Notes: generated by a model from the letters alone, not told the origin. Positions 25,542 through 34,526 are shown, counted from the first letter of the stretch. The stretch is 64,000 bases of DNA from an uncultured Collinsella sp. (GCA_902491395.1 CABUHO010000003.1:65434-129433), one strand, 5' to 3'. Made by a program: numbers and translations.

Positions 25542-26420
25542 GTGTACGATCGACGACTTGAGGCCATATCGGCCGCCGCGGAGCTGGGAAGCTTTTCGCG
25601 TGCGGCGGCAAAATTGCGTGTGTCGACTCCGGCGCTCGTCAAGCAGGTGTCGGGCTTCGAGGCCGAGTTCGGCATCACGCTGTTCGAACGCTCGCACTCG
25701 GGCGTCAAAGTGACGCCGGCGGGCGCGCTGCTGGTAGACGATGCGCGCTCGATTATGCGGCAGTCCGAGGACGCGCTGCGCCGTGCCCGACGCGCGGCGG
25801 GCGATGGCGGTGCCGTGCGCCTGGGCGTGTCGATGATGTGCCCGGGGCGCCAAACGCTGTCGATGTGGTCGGGCATCCACGATCTGGAATCATCGCTGCG
25901 ATTTGAGATCGTGCCAGTAAGCGACCTCTACGACGAGCGCGAGACCGTCATGCGCAGCCTTGGTCGCGAAGTCGATGTGGTGCAGTCGAGTTTTTCGACC
26001 CCACGCTGGGGCGACGCATGCCAAAAGCTCCGCATCGTCAATGTGCCGTTTTATATCGACCTGCCGCGCACGAGCCCGCTGGCGCGCAAGAATCGTATTT
26101 CGATCGCCGACTTGGAGGGTATGCGCCTTCGCGTACTGCGTCACGGCAACGACGCTATGGACAGTCTGCGTATCGATCTTTTGGCCGACGGCGGCGTGGA
26201 CGTGATCGACGTGGACAGCTTTGACTTTGCGCTCTTTAACGATGCGGAGGAAAAGGGCGATGCGGTGCTCACCTGCGGAGCGTGGTCGGGCGTGCACCCG
26301 GCCTTTGTGGGCGTACCGTTTCTGTGCGGCCGCGAGGTGCCGGTCTTTCTACACTACCCGCTCGAGCCAACCCTCCAAGTACAAAAATTCGTCAACGCCA
26401 TGGCCCAACTCCTCAACTAG
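25542..26420 (+). CDS. LysR-family transcriptional regulator
   Basis: A 292-aa LysR-type regulator. The N-terminal HTH spans LEAISAAAELGSFSRAAAKLRVSTPALVKQVS, residues about 6-37, followed by FEAEFGITLFERSHSGVKVTPAG. The remainder is a periplasmic-binding-like effector domain. I chose the GTG at 25542, with GGGAG 7 nt upstream; two earlier in-frame starts (TTG 25509, GTG 25521) lack a ribosome site and add an arginine-rich leader atypical for the family. It is divergent from the SDR/MFS/oxidoreductase operon and likely its activator. Confidence 0.87.
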   Translation: MYDRRLEAISAAAELGSFSRAAAKLRVSTPALVKQVSGFEAEFGITLFERSHSGVKVTPAGALLVDDARSIMRQSEDALRRARRAAGDGGAVRLGVSMMCPGRQTLSMWSGIHDLESSLRFEIVPVSDLYDERETVMRSLGREVDVVQSSFSTPRWGDACQKLRIVNVPFYIDLPRTSPLARKNRISIADLEGMRLRVLRHGNDAMDSLRIDLLADGGVDVIDVDSFDFALFNDAEEKGDAVLTCGAWSGVHPAFVGVPFLCGREVPVFLHYPLEPTLQVQKFVNAMAQLLN

Positions 26421-26457
26421 CTCATTTGGGATGGGGCTTTTTAGCTACTTACAAAAC

Positions 26458-26485
26458 GAGGCCCTAGCCAAACGGCCAGGGCCTC
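26458..26485 (+). terminator. Intrinsic terminator after the LysR gene
   Basis: GAGGCCCTAGCC pairs with GGCCAGGGCCTC around AAAC (one mismatch), with a T-rich stretch a few bases later. Confidence 0.7.
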
Positions 26486-26527
26486 ACCAACTTTTATTCT
26501 GTTTTAATGACGGGTTGATTGCGCGCA

Positions 26528-26633
26528 GGAGGTCTCCCAGGCGGGCCGGGGTGTAACTTCCGCGCGCAGTTTCGCAGCGCAGCGAGAATGTTTGAGCACG
26601 GAGGAATTACCCCGCCGCCCCGGGGAACCCTCC
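26528..26633. repeat. Imperfect GC-rich inverted repeat
   Basis: The segment 26528-26560 (GGAGG...GGGGTGTAACTTCC) is roughly complementary to 26603-26633 (GGAATTACCCCG...CCCTCC), with internal bulges. The loop contains a GCGCAGTTTCGCAGCGC region. It lies at the 3' end of the ABC exporter operon and may act as its terminator. I see no second copy in the window. Confidence 0.45.
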
Positions 26634-26647
26634 GTCAGTAACCGTTC

Positions 26648-28567
26648 CTACTCCAGCTCAAACGCTCCGGTGTAGAGCTGGTAGTAATATCCGCGCTTGG
26701 CGATCAGCTCGTCGTGGTTGCCGCGCTCGATGATGCGGCCGTGGTCCAGGCAGATGATCGCGTCGGAATTGCGCACGGTGGACAAGCGGTGCGCGATGAC
26801 AAACGTCGTGCGGCCCTCCATGAGCTTATCCATGCCCGCCTGCACGATGGCCTCGGTGCGGGTGTCGATGCTCGACGTTGCCTCGTCCAGAATCATTGCC
26901 GGCGGATCGGCGACGGCGGCGCGCGCGATCGAGATCAGCTGACGCTGGCCCTGCGACAGCTGGGCGCCGTTGCCGGTGAGCATGGTGTCGTAGCCGTTGG
27001 GCAGGCGGGTGATAAAGTCGTCCGCGCCCGCGAGCTTTGCCGCCGCGATGCACTCCTCGTCGGTCGCATCCAGGTTGCCGTAGCGGATGTTGTCCATCAC
27101 GGTGCCGGTGAACAGGTTCACGTCCTGCAGCACCACGCCCAGCGAACGGCGCAGGTCGGACTTGCGAATCTTGTTGACGTTGATGCCGTCGTAGCGGATC
27201 TTGCCGTCGGCAATGTCGTAGAAGCGGTTGATGAGGTTGGTGATGGTCGTCTTACCGGCGCCGGTGGCGCCGACAAACGCGACCTTCTGACCCGGCTTGG
27301 CGTACACGGACACGCCGTGCAGCACCTCGTGGTCGGGCGTGTAGCCAAAGTCGACGTTATCCATGACCAGGTCGCCACGCAGCGGCACGTACTCGATCTC
27401 GCCGGTCGCGCGGTGCGGATGCTTCCACGCCCACATGCCGGTGTGGTGGTCGGCCTCCTCGAGCTCCCAGGTCTCGGGGTTCACCTGCGCGTTGACAAGC
27501 GTCACGTAGCCCTCGTCGGCCTCGGGCTCCTCATCGAGCAGCTCAAAGATACGTTCGGTGCCGGCAAGGCCCATGACCACGGCGTTGATCTGCATCGAGA
27601 TTTGGCCGATCTGGCCGCAGAACTGCTTGGTCATGTTGAGGAACGGCACCACGACGGCGATGGAGAGCGCCATGCCCGAGAGGCTCAGGTTGGGCACGCC
27701 CAGCGCCAGGAAGATGCCGCCGGTCAGCGCGACCAGCACGTAGAGCAAGTCGCCCAGGTTCCCGAGGATCGGCATGAGGATGTTGGCGTACATGTTGGCC
27801 TTCTGCGAGACCTCGAAGAGCTTCTCGTTGCGCTCGTCAAAATCGGCCTCGGCGGCGGACTCGTGGCAGAACGCCTTGACGACCTTCTGGCCGTTCATGA
27901 CTTCCTCGATATGGCCCTCGACCACGCCGAGCTCGGTCTGCTGCGCGATAAAGAAGCGCGCGGAGTTGGAGCCGAGCAGCTTGGTCATAAAGGTCATAAA
28001 CGCGACGCCGGCGATGATGACCATGCACATCCACACGCTGTAATACAGCATGATAAAGAACACGGTGACGATGACGATGATCGTCATGAGCAGGTTGGGC
28101 ATCGACTGGCTGATCATCTGGCGCAGCGTGTCGATGTCGTTGGTGTAGTGGCTCATGATGTCGCCGCGCTGATGCGTGTCGAAGTAGCGGATTGGCAGGT
28201 CCTGCATGCGGTTGAACATCTTCTCGCGCAGCTTCTCGAGCGAGCCCTGCGTGATGACGGCCATGGCGCGGTTCCAGAAGAGCGAAGACGCGACGCCCAC
28301 GGCGTAGATGCAGCCGAGGGTAGCCACAAGCTTTAGAATTTTGGGCTGCGCGGCCGTCCAGTCGCCCGACTGCCATGATTCGCTGATGACTTGCAGCGCG
28401 CTCTGGAGAAACGTCGCGCCGATGGAATTGATGATGGCGCAGAGCACCACGCCGGCGACGACGAGGGGCAAAAGCACCGGGTAGAAGCCAAAGAGCATCT
28501 TGATCAGGCGCGTCATGGTGCCGCCCTTGCGGTTGCGTGCGCGCTCGGCGGTAGCTGCCTTACTCAT
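26648..28567 (-). CDS. ABC exporter, ATP-binding/permease subunit with canonical ATPase site
   Basis: A 639-aa half-transporter: a basic N-terminus, six membrane helices (about residues 20-345) and a C-terminal nucleotide-binding domain. Walker A is GATGAGKTT, the signature LSQGQRQL, and Walker B AMILDEATSSID with the catalytic Glu. The start ATG at 28567 overlaps the end of the upstream subunit gene by 8 nt and has GGAGGCGAGG upstream; an in-frame Arg/Pro-rich extension is rejected. It pairs with the previous subunit as a heterodimeric multidrug- or lipid-type exporter controlled by the MarR gene. Confidence 0.92.
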   Translation of the reverse strand: MSKAATAERARNRKGGTMTRLIKMLFGFYPVLLPLVVAGVVLCAIINSIGATFLQSALQVISESWQSGDWTAAQPKILKLVATLGCIYAVGVASSLFWNRAMAVITQGSLEKLREKMFNRMQDLPIRYFDTHQRGDIMSHYTNDIDTLRQMISQSMPNLLMTIIVIVTVFFIMLYYSVWMCMVIIAGVAFMTFMTKLLGSNSARFFIAQQTELGVVEGHIEEVMNGQKVVKAFCHESAAEADFDERNEKLFEVSQKANMYANILMPILGNLGDLLYVLVALTGGIFLALGVPNLSLSGMALSIAVVVPFLNMTKQFCGQIGQISMQINAVVMGLAGTERIFELLDEEPEADEGYVTLVNAQVNPETWELEEADHHTGMWAWKHPHRATGEIEYVPLRGDLVMDNVDFGYTPDHEVLHGVSVYAKPGQKVAFVGATGAGKTTITNLINRFYDIADGKIRYDGINVNKIRKSDLRRSLGVVLQDVNLFTGTVMDNIRYGNLDATDEECIAAAKLAGADDFITRLPNGYDTMLTGNGAQLSQGQRQLISIARAAVADPPAMILDEATSSIDTRTEAIVQAGMDKLMEGRTTFVIAHRLSTVRNSDAIICLDHGRIIERGNHDELIAKRGYYYQLYTGAFELE

Positions 28568-30383
28568 GTGCCTCGCCTCCTTCCTGGGTCTGAGCTTGCG
28601 GTGCGGATGCCTCGGTGTCGGCTGCGACGGTCTCGGCCGCCTCCTCGCCCTCGGCACTCATCTTGTTTTGCGAGGTAAAGGTCTCGCGGTAGATCTCGCT
28701 CGTCTTGAGCAGCTCGTCATGGTTGCCGATGTCCTTGATGCGGCCACCCTCCATGACGATGATGCGGTCAGCATCCTGCACGGAGCTAATACGCTGGGCG
28801 ATGATGAGTTTGGTCGTGTTGGGCAGGTAGCTCGCCAGCCCCTCGCGGATCTTGGCGTCGGTCTTGGTGTCGACGGCGCTCGTGGAGTCGTCCAGGATCA
28901 GAATCTTGGGGCGACGCAGCAGGGCGCGCGCGATGCACAGGCGCTGCTTCTGGCCGCCGGAGACGTTGGAGCCGCCCTGCTCAATCCAGGTGTCGTAGCC
29001 CTTGGGGAAACCGTCGACAAACTCGTCGGCGCAGGCCAGATGCGCTGCCTCGCGGACTTCCTCGTCGGTGGCGTTCGGGTCGCCCCAACGCAGGTTCTCG
29101 GCGATGGTGCCGCTAAACAGCACGTTTTTCTGCAGGACCATGGCTACCTGGTGACGCAGCGCGTCCAGGTCGTAGTCGCGCACGTCCACGCCGCCCACGC
29201 GCACAGCGCCTTCGGTGGTGTCGTACAGGCGGGCGATGAGGTTAACGAGCGTGGACTTGGCCGAGCCGGTGCCGCCGATGATGCCGATGGTCTCGCCGCT
29301 CGTAATGTGCAGGTCGATATCGTCGAGCGCCTGGCGCTTCGCATGCTTGGAATACTTAAAGCTCACGTGGTCAAAGTCGATGGAACCGTCGGCAACCTCG
29401 AGCACGGGCTCGGCGGGATTGGCGATCGTGGGCTCGGCGGCCAGCACCTCGGTAATGCGGTGTGCCGATTCGTCGGCCATGGTCACCATGACAAAGATCA
29501 TCGACAGCTGCATCAGGCTCATGAGAATCTGGAAACCATAGGTAAAGGTCGAGGAGAGCTGGCCAACGTCGAACAGCGTGCCCTGGCTCGTGATGATGAG
29601 CTTGGAGCCCAGGTAGATGATGACGACAAACGCGCCGTTGACGCAGATGTTCATCATGGGGTTGTTAAAGGCGAGCAGCTTCTCGGCGCGGGTGAAGTCC
29701 ATCTGGACGTCGCGCGCGGCGGTCGCGAACTTCTCCTTCTCAAAGTCTTCGCGCACATAGCTCTTGACCACGCGCATGCCGGTGACGTTTTCCTCGACGG
29801 ACTCGTTAAGGGCATCGTACTTGTGGAACACGCGCGAGAAGATGGGGCGCACCTTAAAGATGATAAAGAACAGCCCAAAGCCCAGCAGCGGAATGATGAC
29901 CAGGTAGACCATGGCAACGCTGCCGCCCATGATAAATGCCATGGTAAAGGCGAAGATCAATACCAGCGGCGCGCGCACGGCGATACGGATGATCATCATA
30001 AAGGCCTGCTGCACGTTGTTGATGTCGGTGGTCAGGCGCGTGACGAGCGAGGAGCTCGAGAACTCATCGATGTTGGCAAAGCTGAACGTCTGGATTTTGT
30101 AGAACAGGTCGTGACGCAGGTTCTTGGCGAAGCCGCAACTCGCATGGCTGCAGGTGACGCCTGCCGCGGCGCCAAAAGCAAGCGATGTCAGCGCGATGAG
30201 CACCAAAAGGCCCGCGGTGGGCAGCATCTCGGTAACGGCGGTGCCGTCCTTGATGGCGTCGATCATGTCGGCGGTGATAAACGGGATCATCATCTGGCAG
30301 ATTACCTCGCCAAGCACCAGCAGCGGTGTGGCGATCGTGACCTTCATGTAATCGCGGATGCTGCCCATAAGGGTTTTAATCAT
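28560..30383 (-). CDS. ABC exporter, ATP-binding/permease subunit with degenerate catalytic site
   Basis: A 607-aa half-transporter with six membrane helices and a nucleotide-binding domain. Walker A reads GGTGSAKST (Gly to Ala before Lys), the signature VSGGQKQR is intact, and Walker B reads ILILDDSTSAVD, with Asp-Ser in place of the catalytic Asp-Glu-Ala. This asymmetry is typical of heterodimeric exporters such as TM287/288 or BmrCD, in which one of the two sites hydrolyses ATP poorly. It overlaps the upstream MarR gene by 8 nt and has GGGAGGAAC before the ATG, so all three genes are translationally coupled. An acidic Ala/Glu-rich C-terminal tail follows the ATPase domain. Confidence 0.92.
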   Translation of the reverse strand: MIKTLMGSIRDYMKVTIATPLLVLGEVICQMMIPFITADMIDAIKDGTAVTEMLPTAGLLVLIALTSLAFGAAAGVTCSHASCGFAKNLRHDLFYKIQTFSFANIDEFSSSSLVTRLTTDINNVQQAFMMIIRIAVRAPLVLIFAFTMAFIMGGSVAMVYLVIIPLLGFGLFFIIFKVRPIFSRVFHKYDALNESVEENVTGMRVVKSYVREDFEKEKFATAARDVQMDFTRAEKLLAFNNPMMNICVNGAFVVIIYLGSKLIITSQGTLFDVGQLSSTFTYGFQILMSLMQLSMIFVMVTMADESAHRITEVLAAEPTIANPAEPVLEVADGSIDFDHVSFKYSKHAKRQALDDIDLHITSGETIGIIGGTGSAKSTLVNLIARLYDTTEGAVRVGGVDVRDYDLDALRHQVAMVLQKNVLFSGTIAENLRWGDPNATDEEVREAAHLACADEFVDGFPKGYDTWIEQGGSNVSGGQKQRLCIARALLRRPKILILDDSTSAVDTKTDAKIREGLASYLPNTTKLIIAQRISSVQDADRIIVMEGGRIKDIGNHDELLKTSEIYRETFTSQNKMSAEGEEAAETVAADTEASAPQAQTQEGGEAHE

Positions 30384-30882
30384 CCAGTTCCTCCCAGGTT
30401 ACGCGGATTTTATCGAGCATTTCGGCGAGGTCCTCGCGCTCGTCGTGGGTGAGCGCGCTAAAGGCCTGTTCCCTAAAGCGCAGGCGGGCAGCCTGCTCTA
30501 CGTGGGCCTTTTCCCATCCCGCTTCGGTCAGGCGAATGGTGAGCTGCCGCCGGTCTTTGGGATTGCGGCTGCGCTCGATAAGGCCGGCGCATTCGATCTT
30601 GGAGAGAATTTCGGAAAGCGAACCGGGCTTAAGATCAAAGTGCAGGCCCAGTTCCTGCTGTGACATCTCGCCGTTTGGCTGCTTGGCGAGCAGGCAGACG
30701 ATGGGCGCCTTTCCCGAGGCGCCGCCGCCGTGAAAATGCAGAAAGTGGCCGCAGAAGCCCAGTCCGTTCAGGATGTGCTTGGCAAGCGCGTCTGATTGGG
30801 ACTGTGCCGCGGGCGCATCTGCGGGGTCATGGGGGTCGCCGCCCGGCGTGTGGGGGCAGATGTCGATGTGGTCATCGCACAT
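30376..30882 (-). CDS. MarR-family repressor of the ABC exporter operon
   Basis: A 168-aa MarR-type winged-helix regulator. The DNA-binding core is visible as MSQQELGLHFDLKPGSLSEILSKIECAGLIERSRNPKDRRQ. The N-terminus is rich in Cys, His and Asp (MCDDHIDICPHTPGGDPHD, then GFCGHFLHFHGGG), which could bind metal or sense thiol stress (inference). The start ATG 30882 has AAAGGAG upstream. It is the first gene of the operon, overlapping the exporter gene, and a palindromic site sits in its promoter, indicating autoregulation. Confidence 0.88.
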   Translation of the reverse strand: MCDDHIDICPHTPGGDPHDPADAPAAQSQSDALAKHILNGLGFCGHFLHFHGGGASGKAPIVCLLAKQPNGEMSQQELGLHFDLKPGSLSEILSKIECAGLIERSRNPKDRRQLTIRLTEAGWEKAHVEQAARLRFREQAFSALTHDEREDLAEMLDKIRVTWEELDD

Positions 30883-30898
30883 GGTGTCGCTCCTTTCT

Positions 30899-30934
30899 TT
30901 AGTTAGGTAGTGCAATTGTTTTGTGCCTAACTAA
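30899..30934 (-). promoter_or_regulatory. Probable MarR operator/promoter
   Basis: TTAGTTAGG and CCTAACTAA form a perfect 9-bp inverted repeat separated by 18 bp, 17 nt upstream of the MarR start codon. The minus-strand arm TACCTAACTA can double as a -10-like region. Confidence 0.65.
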
Positions 30935-30975
30935 TCTAGGAGCATAAGAAATGAATGTCAAGGTACCAAACTTAT

Positions 30976-31042
30976 TAAGTTGCGGCGTTTTACTAAACGC
31001 CGTAACCGCTCGACGCTGCAAACGCTCCTAAGCGGCAATCTG
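30976..31042 (+). repeat. Family C element, copy 1
   Basis: TAAGTT opens a 12-bp stem (GTTGCGGCGTTT, loop TACT, AAACGCCGTAAC), then a short linker and GACGCTGC, a small CGCT-CCTA-AGCG hairpin and GGCAATCTG. The same order occurs at 48372 and 63913 with compensatory changes in both stems. This copy is in the 560-bp gap between the MarR promoter and pdxY and is not attached to a plus-strand gene end. Confidence 0.8.
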
Positions 31043-31110
31043 ATCCCTGGGGGACGGAGGAAAAGGTATCGTTTTGGGCTGCGATGATGCCTTTCGAAGC
31101 GGCCTTGCCA

Positions 31111-31262
31111 AAAACTATGCCTAATTACTACGATGAATCCAGCATCGCTGACCACAACAGCTGTTTCTGAAAAAACGCAAGCTATCTACCTGCGGTTTTG
31201 TTGGAGAGAAATTCATTGTGGTTAGAGGCGGGCGGTTAAACGTAGTAAATAGGCATAGTTTT
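31111..31262 (+). repeat. Inverted-repeat element, family B copy 2
   Basis: AAAACTATGCCTAATTACTACG (31111-31132) pairs with 31241-31262 with one mismatch. The roughly 70 nt from TACCTGCGGTTTT through the right arm closely match copy 1 at 21663-21824. It lies about 180 bp upstream of the pyridoxal kinase gene; the rest of that gap shows nothing else clear. Confidence 0.8.
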
Positions 31263-31442
31263 GAAATGACGCTATATGAGTAGCATCAACTAGGCCGCCA
31301 TGGAGCAAACAGCCCCCATTTCCGAAACCTTTCCGCAACAATTTGCACTTCGCACCGCTCGCCTCCGCTCACAACGTCCCCTGCGCTACACTTAGTCGCA
31401 CTGTGGCGCTGCCGCGCCGCGCCCGACCCAAGGGGGACACTC

Positions 31443-32267
31443 ATGAAGAACACTCAGCTGCTGCTGATCAACGATATGTGCGGTTACGGCAAGGTCGCGC
31501 TTTCCGCCATGCTGCCGGTGCTGTCGCACATGGGTTACCGTATCCATAACCTGCCGACGGCACTTGTGTCCGACACGCTCAACTACCCCAAGTTCTACAT
31601 CCACGACACCACCGAGTACGTGCGCCAAAGCCTCGCTATCTGGGAGGAGCTCGGCTTTGAGTTCGACGCCATCTCGACCGGCTTTATCGTGACCGAGGAA
31701 GAGACGCGCATCATCTCGGACTTTTGCCACCGCCGTGCGCAAAAGGGCACCAAGGTGTTCGTCGATCCCATCATGGGCGACAACGGCAAGCTCTATGCCG
31801 GCGTGCCCGAGTCCACGATTGGCCTCATGCGGCACCTGCTGGAGTGCGCAGACTACGCGGTGCCCAACTACACCGAGGCCTGTCTGCTCGCCGATACGCC
31901 TATTGCAGGGCAGATCACGCCCGATGAGGCCCGCGCCCTTGTGGACGCCGTGCGCGAGTTGGGTGCCAAGTCGGTGGTCATTACGAGCGCCGTGGTCAAT
32001 GGCACGAACGCGGTTATCGGTTACGACCATGTAGCGGGGGAGTACTTCACGATTCCCTTTGAGCTCATTCCGGTCTATTTCCCGGGCACGGGCGACACGT
32101 TCTCGGCGGTGCTCGTCGGCCGCGTTATGGCAGGTTGGAGTCTGCAGCGCGCGACGTCCGATGCCATGCGCGTGGTAGCCGAGCTTATCGAGCGCAATGC
32201 CGACCAAGAGGACAAGTCGGCCGGCCTGCCCATCGAGGCCTGCCTGGACGTGATCGACCATGAGTAA
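31443..32267 (+). CDS. pdxY: Pyridoxal/pyridoxamine kinase
   Basis: A 274-aa ribokinase-superfamily vitamin B6 kinase that phosphorylates pyridoxal or pyridoxamine for PLP salvage. The N-terminus INDMCGYGKVALSAMLPVL matches the PdxK/PdxY start, the middle has VFVDPIMGDNGKLY, and the anion-hole/catalytic segment is VYFPGTGDTFSAVL with the catalytic Asp in GTGD. The start has a GGGGGAC ribosome region. Its last 8 nt overlap the next small gene, so the two are coupled. Confidence 0.88.
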   Translation: MKNTQLLLINDMCGYGKVALSAMLPVLSHMGYRIHNLPTALVSDTLNYPKFYIHDTTEYVRQSLAIWEELGFEFDAISTGFIVTEEETRIISDFCHRRAQKGTKVFVDPIMGDNGKLYAGVPESTIGLMRHLLECADYAVPNYTEACLLADTPIAGQITPDEARALVDAVRELGAKSVVITSAVVNGTNAVIGYDHVAGEYFTIPFELIPVYFPGTGDTFSAVLVGRVMAGWSLQRATSDAMRVVAELIERNADQEDKSAGLPIEACLDVIDHE

Positions 32268-32589
32268 CGCTGGCGAGGGCGGCGTCAAGCCTGCGGGCGA
32301 GAACAAGCCGCTCAGCGCGCCGCGTGGCAAGCGTCCGCGTATCCGCGTGAGCTGCGTGGACCAGCTGGGTGCGTGCCGCTGCCACCATGGTCACAAGCCG
32401 GGCGACGTCTTTGACTTCGACCGAGACCGCGGCAAGATGTGCGCCATGGCCTGCCATGTGGGCTTTCCCTATATTGATATCCTGCGCTATGGCGGAACCG
32501 TGCCTGGCAACGAGCCTGGTACGGCAAAGTTCTGCTGCCCCGAGGTCGACACCCTCAACGTCTGGCTCGCCGAGATCGTCGACGAGTAG
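32260..32589 (+). CDS. TIGR04076-like small cysteine-rich protein
   Basis: A 109-aa protein with a basic, disordered first 30 residues and a compact domain. The domain holds several Cys (SCVDQLGACRC, CAMACHV, FCCPEVD) and the pattern ILRYGGTVP...CCP typical of the TIGR04076 family as I recall it. Function of that family is unknown; the cysteines suggest metal binding. It overlaps pdxY by 8 nt, and its ribosome site must lie within pdxY. Confidence 0.7.
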   Translation: MSNAGEGGVKPAGENKPLSAPRGKRPRIRVSCVDQLGACRCHHGHKPGDVFDFDRDRGKMCAMACHVGFPYIDILRYGGTVPGNEPGTAKFCCPEVDTLNVWLAEIVDE

Positions 32590-32594
32590 TTGAA

Positions 32595-32625
32595 CGTGGA
32601 TTTTCTCCCACCGAGAAAATCCACG
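32595..32625. terminator. Hairpin after the pdxY operon
   Basis: CGTGGATTTTCTC and GAGAAAATCCACG are exactly complementary around CCACC, and a third partial arm (GATAATCCACG) follows at about 32645. It sits between convergent genes and probably terminates transcription, although the T tract is poor. Confidence 0.6.
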
Positions 32626-32694
32626 CTCAATTTGTATGCGGGAGATAATCCACGCTCGTTTTATGCCAATGGCGCACCTCGCGCGCCCGCGAAC

Positions 32695-33141
32695 CTACAG
32701 CTGCTCGAGCATAGCGGTGCAGCCGGCGAGCACATCGCGGTAGGTGGCGTCGAAGTTGCCGGTGTACCAGGGATCGGCCACGTCGCCGGGGCGCTCGGTC
32801 CAATCGAGCAAGCGCGTAATCTTGCCGTCGGGGTCGTCGCCAAAGATGCGACGCAGGCCACGCGCGTTCTCAGCATCCATATAGACAATGTGATCCCAGT
32901 CGCCATACTCCGCGCGACGCACCTGGCGCGCACGGTGGGCAACGACAGGAATCCCGACTTCACGCAGTTTGGCAACGGTACCGTGGTGCGGCGGGTTGCC
33001 GATCTCCTCAGTTGAGGTCGCTGCAGAATCGATGACAAACTCGCCCGCGCGCCCAGCGCGGCGCACCAGCTCGGTAAACACCGACTCAGCCATCGTCGAG
33101 CGACAGATATTCCCATAGCAGATAAACAGTACACGTTGCAT
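32695..33141 (-). CDS. Low-molecular-weight protein tyrosine phosphatase
   Basis: A 148-aa LMW-PTP. The N-terminal P-loop CYGNICRS has the nucleophile Cys 8 and Arg 14, and the general-acid Asp is in DPWYTGNF near residue 110-115. Such enzymes dephosphorylate bacterial tyrosine kinases, exopolysaccharide regulators or arsenate. No partner kinase is nearby. The start ATG 33141 has AAAGGAAA upstream; the longer in-frame form is rejected. Confidence 0.92.
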   Translation of the reverse strand: MQRVLFICYGNICRSTMAESVFTELVRRAGRAGEFVIDSAATSTEEIGNPPHHGTVAKLREVGIPVVAHRARQVRRAEYGDWDHIVYMDAENARGLRRIFGDDPDGKITRLLDWTERPGDVADPWYTGNFDATYRDVLAGCTAMLEQL

Positions 33142-33192
33142 ATGCGGTTTCCTTTCGATCGCCATCATCGAGCTCGAGTATCGCATCTGCGC

Positions 33193-34428
33193 TTACGCCC
33201 TCGCCCGCTTGCGCTCCCAGCGAGCCAGCTTAATCGTCACCAGCGTAAGGGCCCAGGCCACAAGCGAGAACGCAGCGCCCACGGCGCCTACGTATGCAAT
33301 GCCAACGCTGCTTACCACGGCGCCGCCCACTGCGGTGCCAAACGAGATACCGACGTTAAACGCCATGGGCTCAACCGAACTTGCGAGTACCATCGACTTG
33401 GGATGGCGGCTGCGTGCCACGTCCATAAAGTGCGTGATGCATGAGACCGAGAACAGGTACATGAGCATCGCCAGGCTAAAGACAAAGACCAGCGCAAGCG
33501 GCATGGTACCGCCCACAGCAAACAGCCCGAGTAACGCCGCAGCTTGCAGCACAAACGTCACAAGCAGCGCTTTCATGCCAAAGCGCGCATCGATCCATCC
33601 GCCCAGGATGTTCGAGATCAGGCAGAACACGCCGTAGGCCATAAGCGTGGTACTCGCCTGAACAGTGCCCATGCCCAGCACCTGCTCAAGATAAGGCGTC
33701 ACGTAGCCGTAGAACACATAGACCGATCCCACGCCAAACAAAAAGATGAGCATGCCGGTGATGATGCTCGGTTCGCGTAGAAGCCCCGCCTGCTCGCGAA
33801 AGGTGGCAGGCTCGTCGGTTTGCCCAGCGCGCGGCATAAACGCCACGAGCGCTCCGCAGATCAAAACGGCAAAGGTCAGCGTGCCGTACATGGCCACGTG
33901 CCAATCGAGCGTGTCGGCCACGAACTTGCCGATCGAAGTGACAAAGACCATTGCCACGGAAAACGCACCATATACCACCGAGATGGCAAGCGAAGTTTGC
34001 TGCGGGGACAGCAGCTCGGGGATGTAAGTCACGCCCACGGCGAGCAGTGCGCCCGAGACGGATCCCAGGACAATGCGCGAGATAAACAGCACATGGAAGT
34101 TGGGCGCCAACGCCATGACCAGATTGCCGAGCACAAAGATAATGCTGTAGCACACGAGCAGCTGGTAACGACGGAAGCGCCCCGTGCTGAGCGCAAGCAC
34201 CGGCGTCGCGATGGCGTAGACCAGTGCAAAAACGCTGATGAGCTGGCCCGCAGTGGCAAGTGATACGCCGAGTTCCGTTGCCAAGTCGCTCTCGATGCCG
34301 ATGACCACGAACTCGGAGCAGCCGAGCGAGAATCCCAACAGCACGAGCAGCGCCAGACAGAGCTTGGTGCGCGCGGGGGAGAGCGCGGCGGCGGTTGATT
34401 TACTTTTAGACGTGGTTGCGGCGGTCAA
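33193..34428 (-). CDS. MFS efflux permease (DHA1/AraJ-like)
   Basis: A 411-aa 12-helix major facilitator with features of the AraJ/PbuE drug:H+ antiporter group: FSLGCSEFVVIGIESDLATELGVS in helix 1 and STGRFRRYQLLV as motif A. The substrate is unknown. The start is uncertain: TTG 34428 is preferred because GGAG lies 8 nt upstream, whereas GTG 34437 directly abuts that site. It is divergent from the LpdD-Nudix gene; a 162-bp region with a small inverted repeat separates the two starts. Confidence 0.82.
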   Translation of the reverse strand: MTAATTSKSKSTAAALSPARTKLCLALLVLLGFSLGCSEFVVIGIESDLATELGVSLATAGQLISVFALVYAIATPVLALSTGRFRRYQLLVCYSIIFVLGNLVMALAPNFHVLFISRIVLGSVSGALLAVGVTYIPELLSPQQTSLAISVVYGAFSVAMVFVTSIGKFVADTLDWHVAMYGTLTFAVLICGALVAFMPRAGQTDEPATFREQAGLLREPSIITGMLIFLFGVGSVYVFYGYVTPYLEQVLGMGTVQASTTLMAYGVFCLISNILGGWIDARFGMKALLVTFVLQAAALLGLFAVGGTMPLALVFVFSLAMLMYLFSVSCITHFMDVARSRHPKSMVLASSVEPMAFNVGISFGTAVGGAVVSSVGIAYVGAVGAAFSLVAWALTLVTIKLARWERKRARA

Positions 34429-34526
34429 GGTTGTCACTCCAATGTCGCATGAATAAGCGGGATTCAATCTCTGCAACTCTAGCAGAATGTGTCAGGTACC
34501 TGCCCCCTTTGTCGCAGGCTGCGCTT

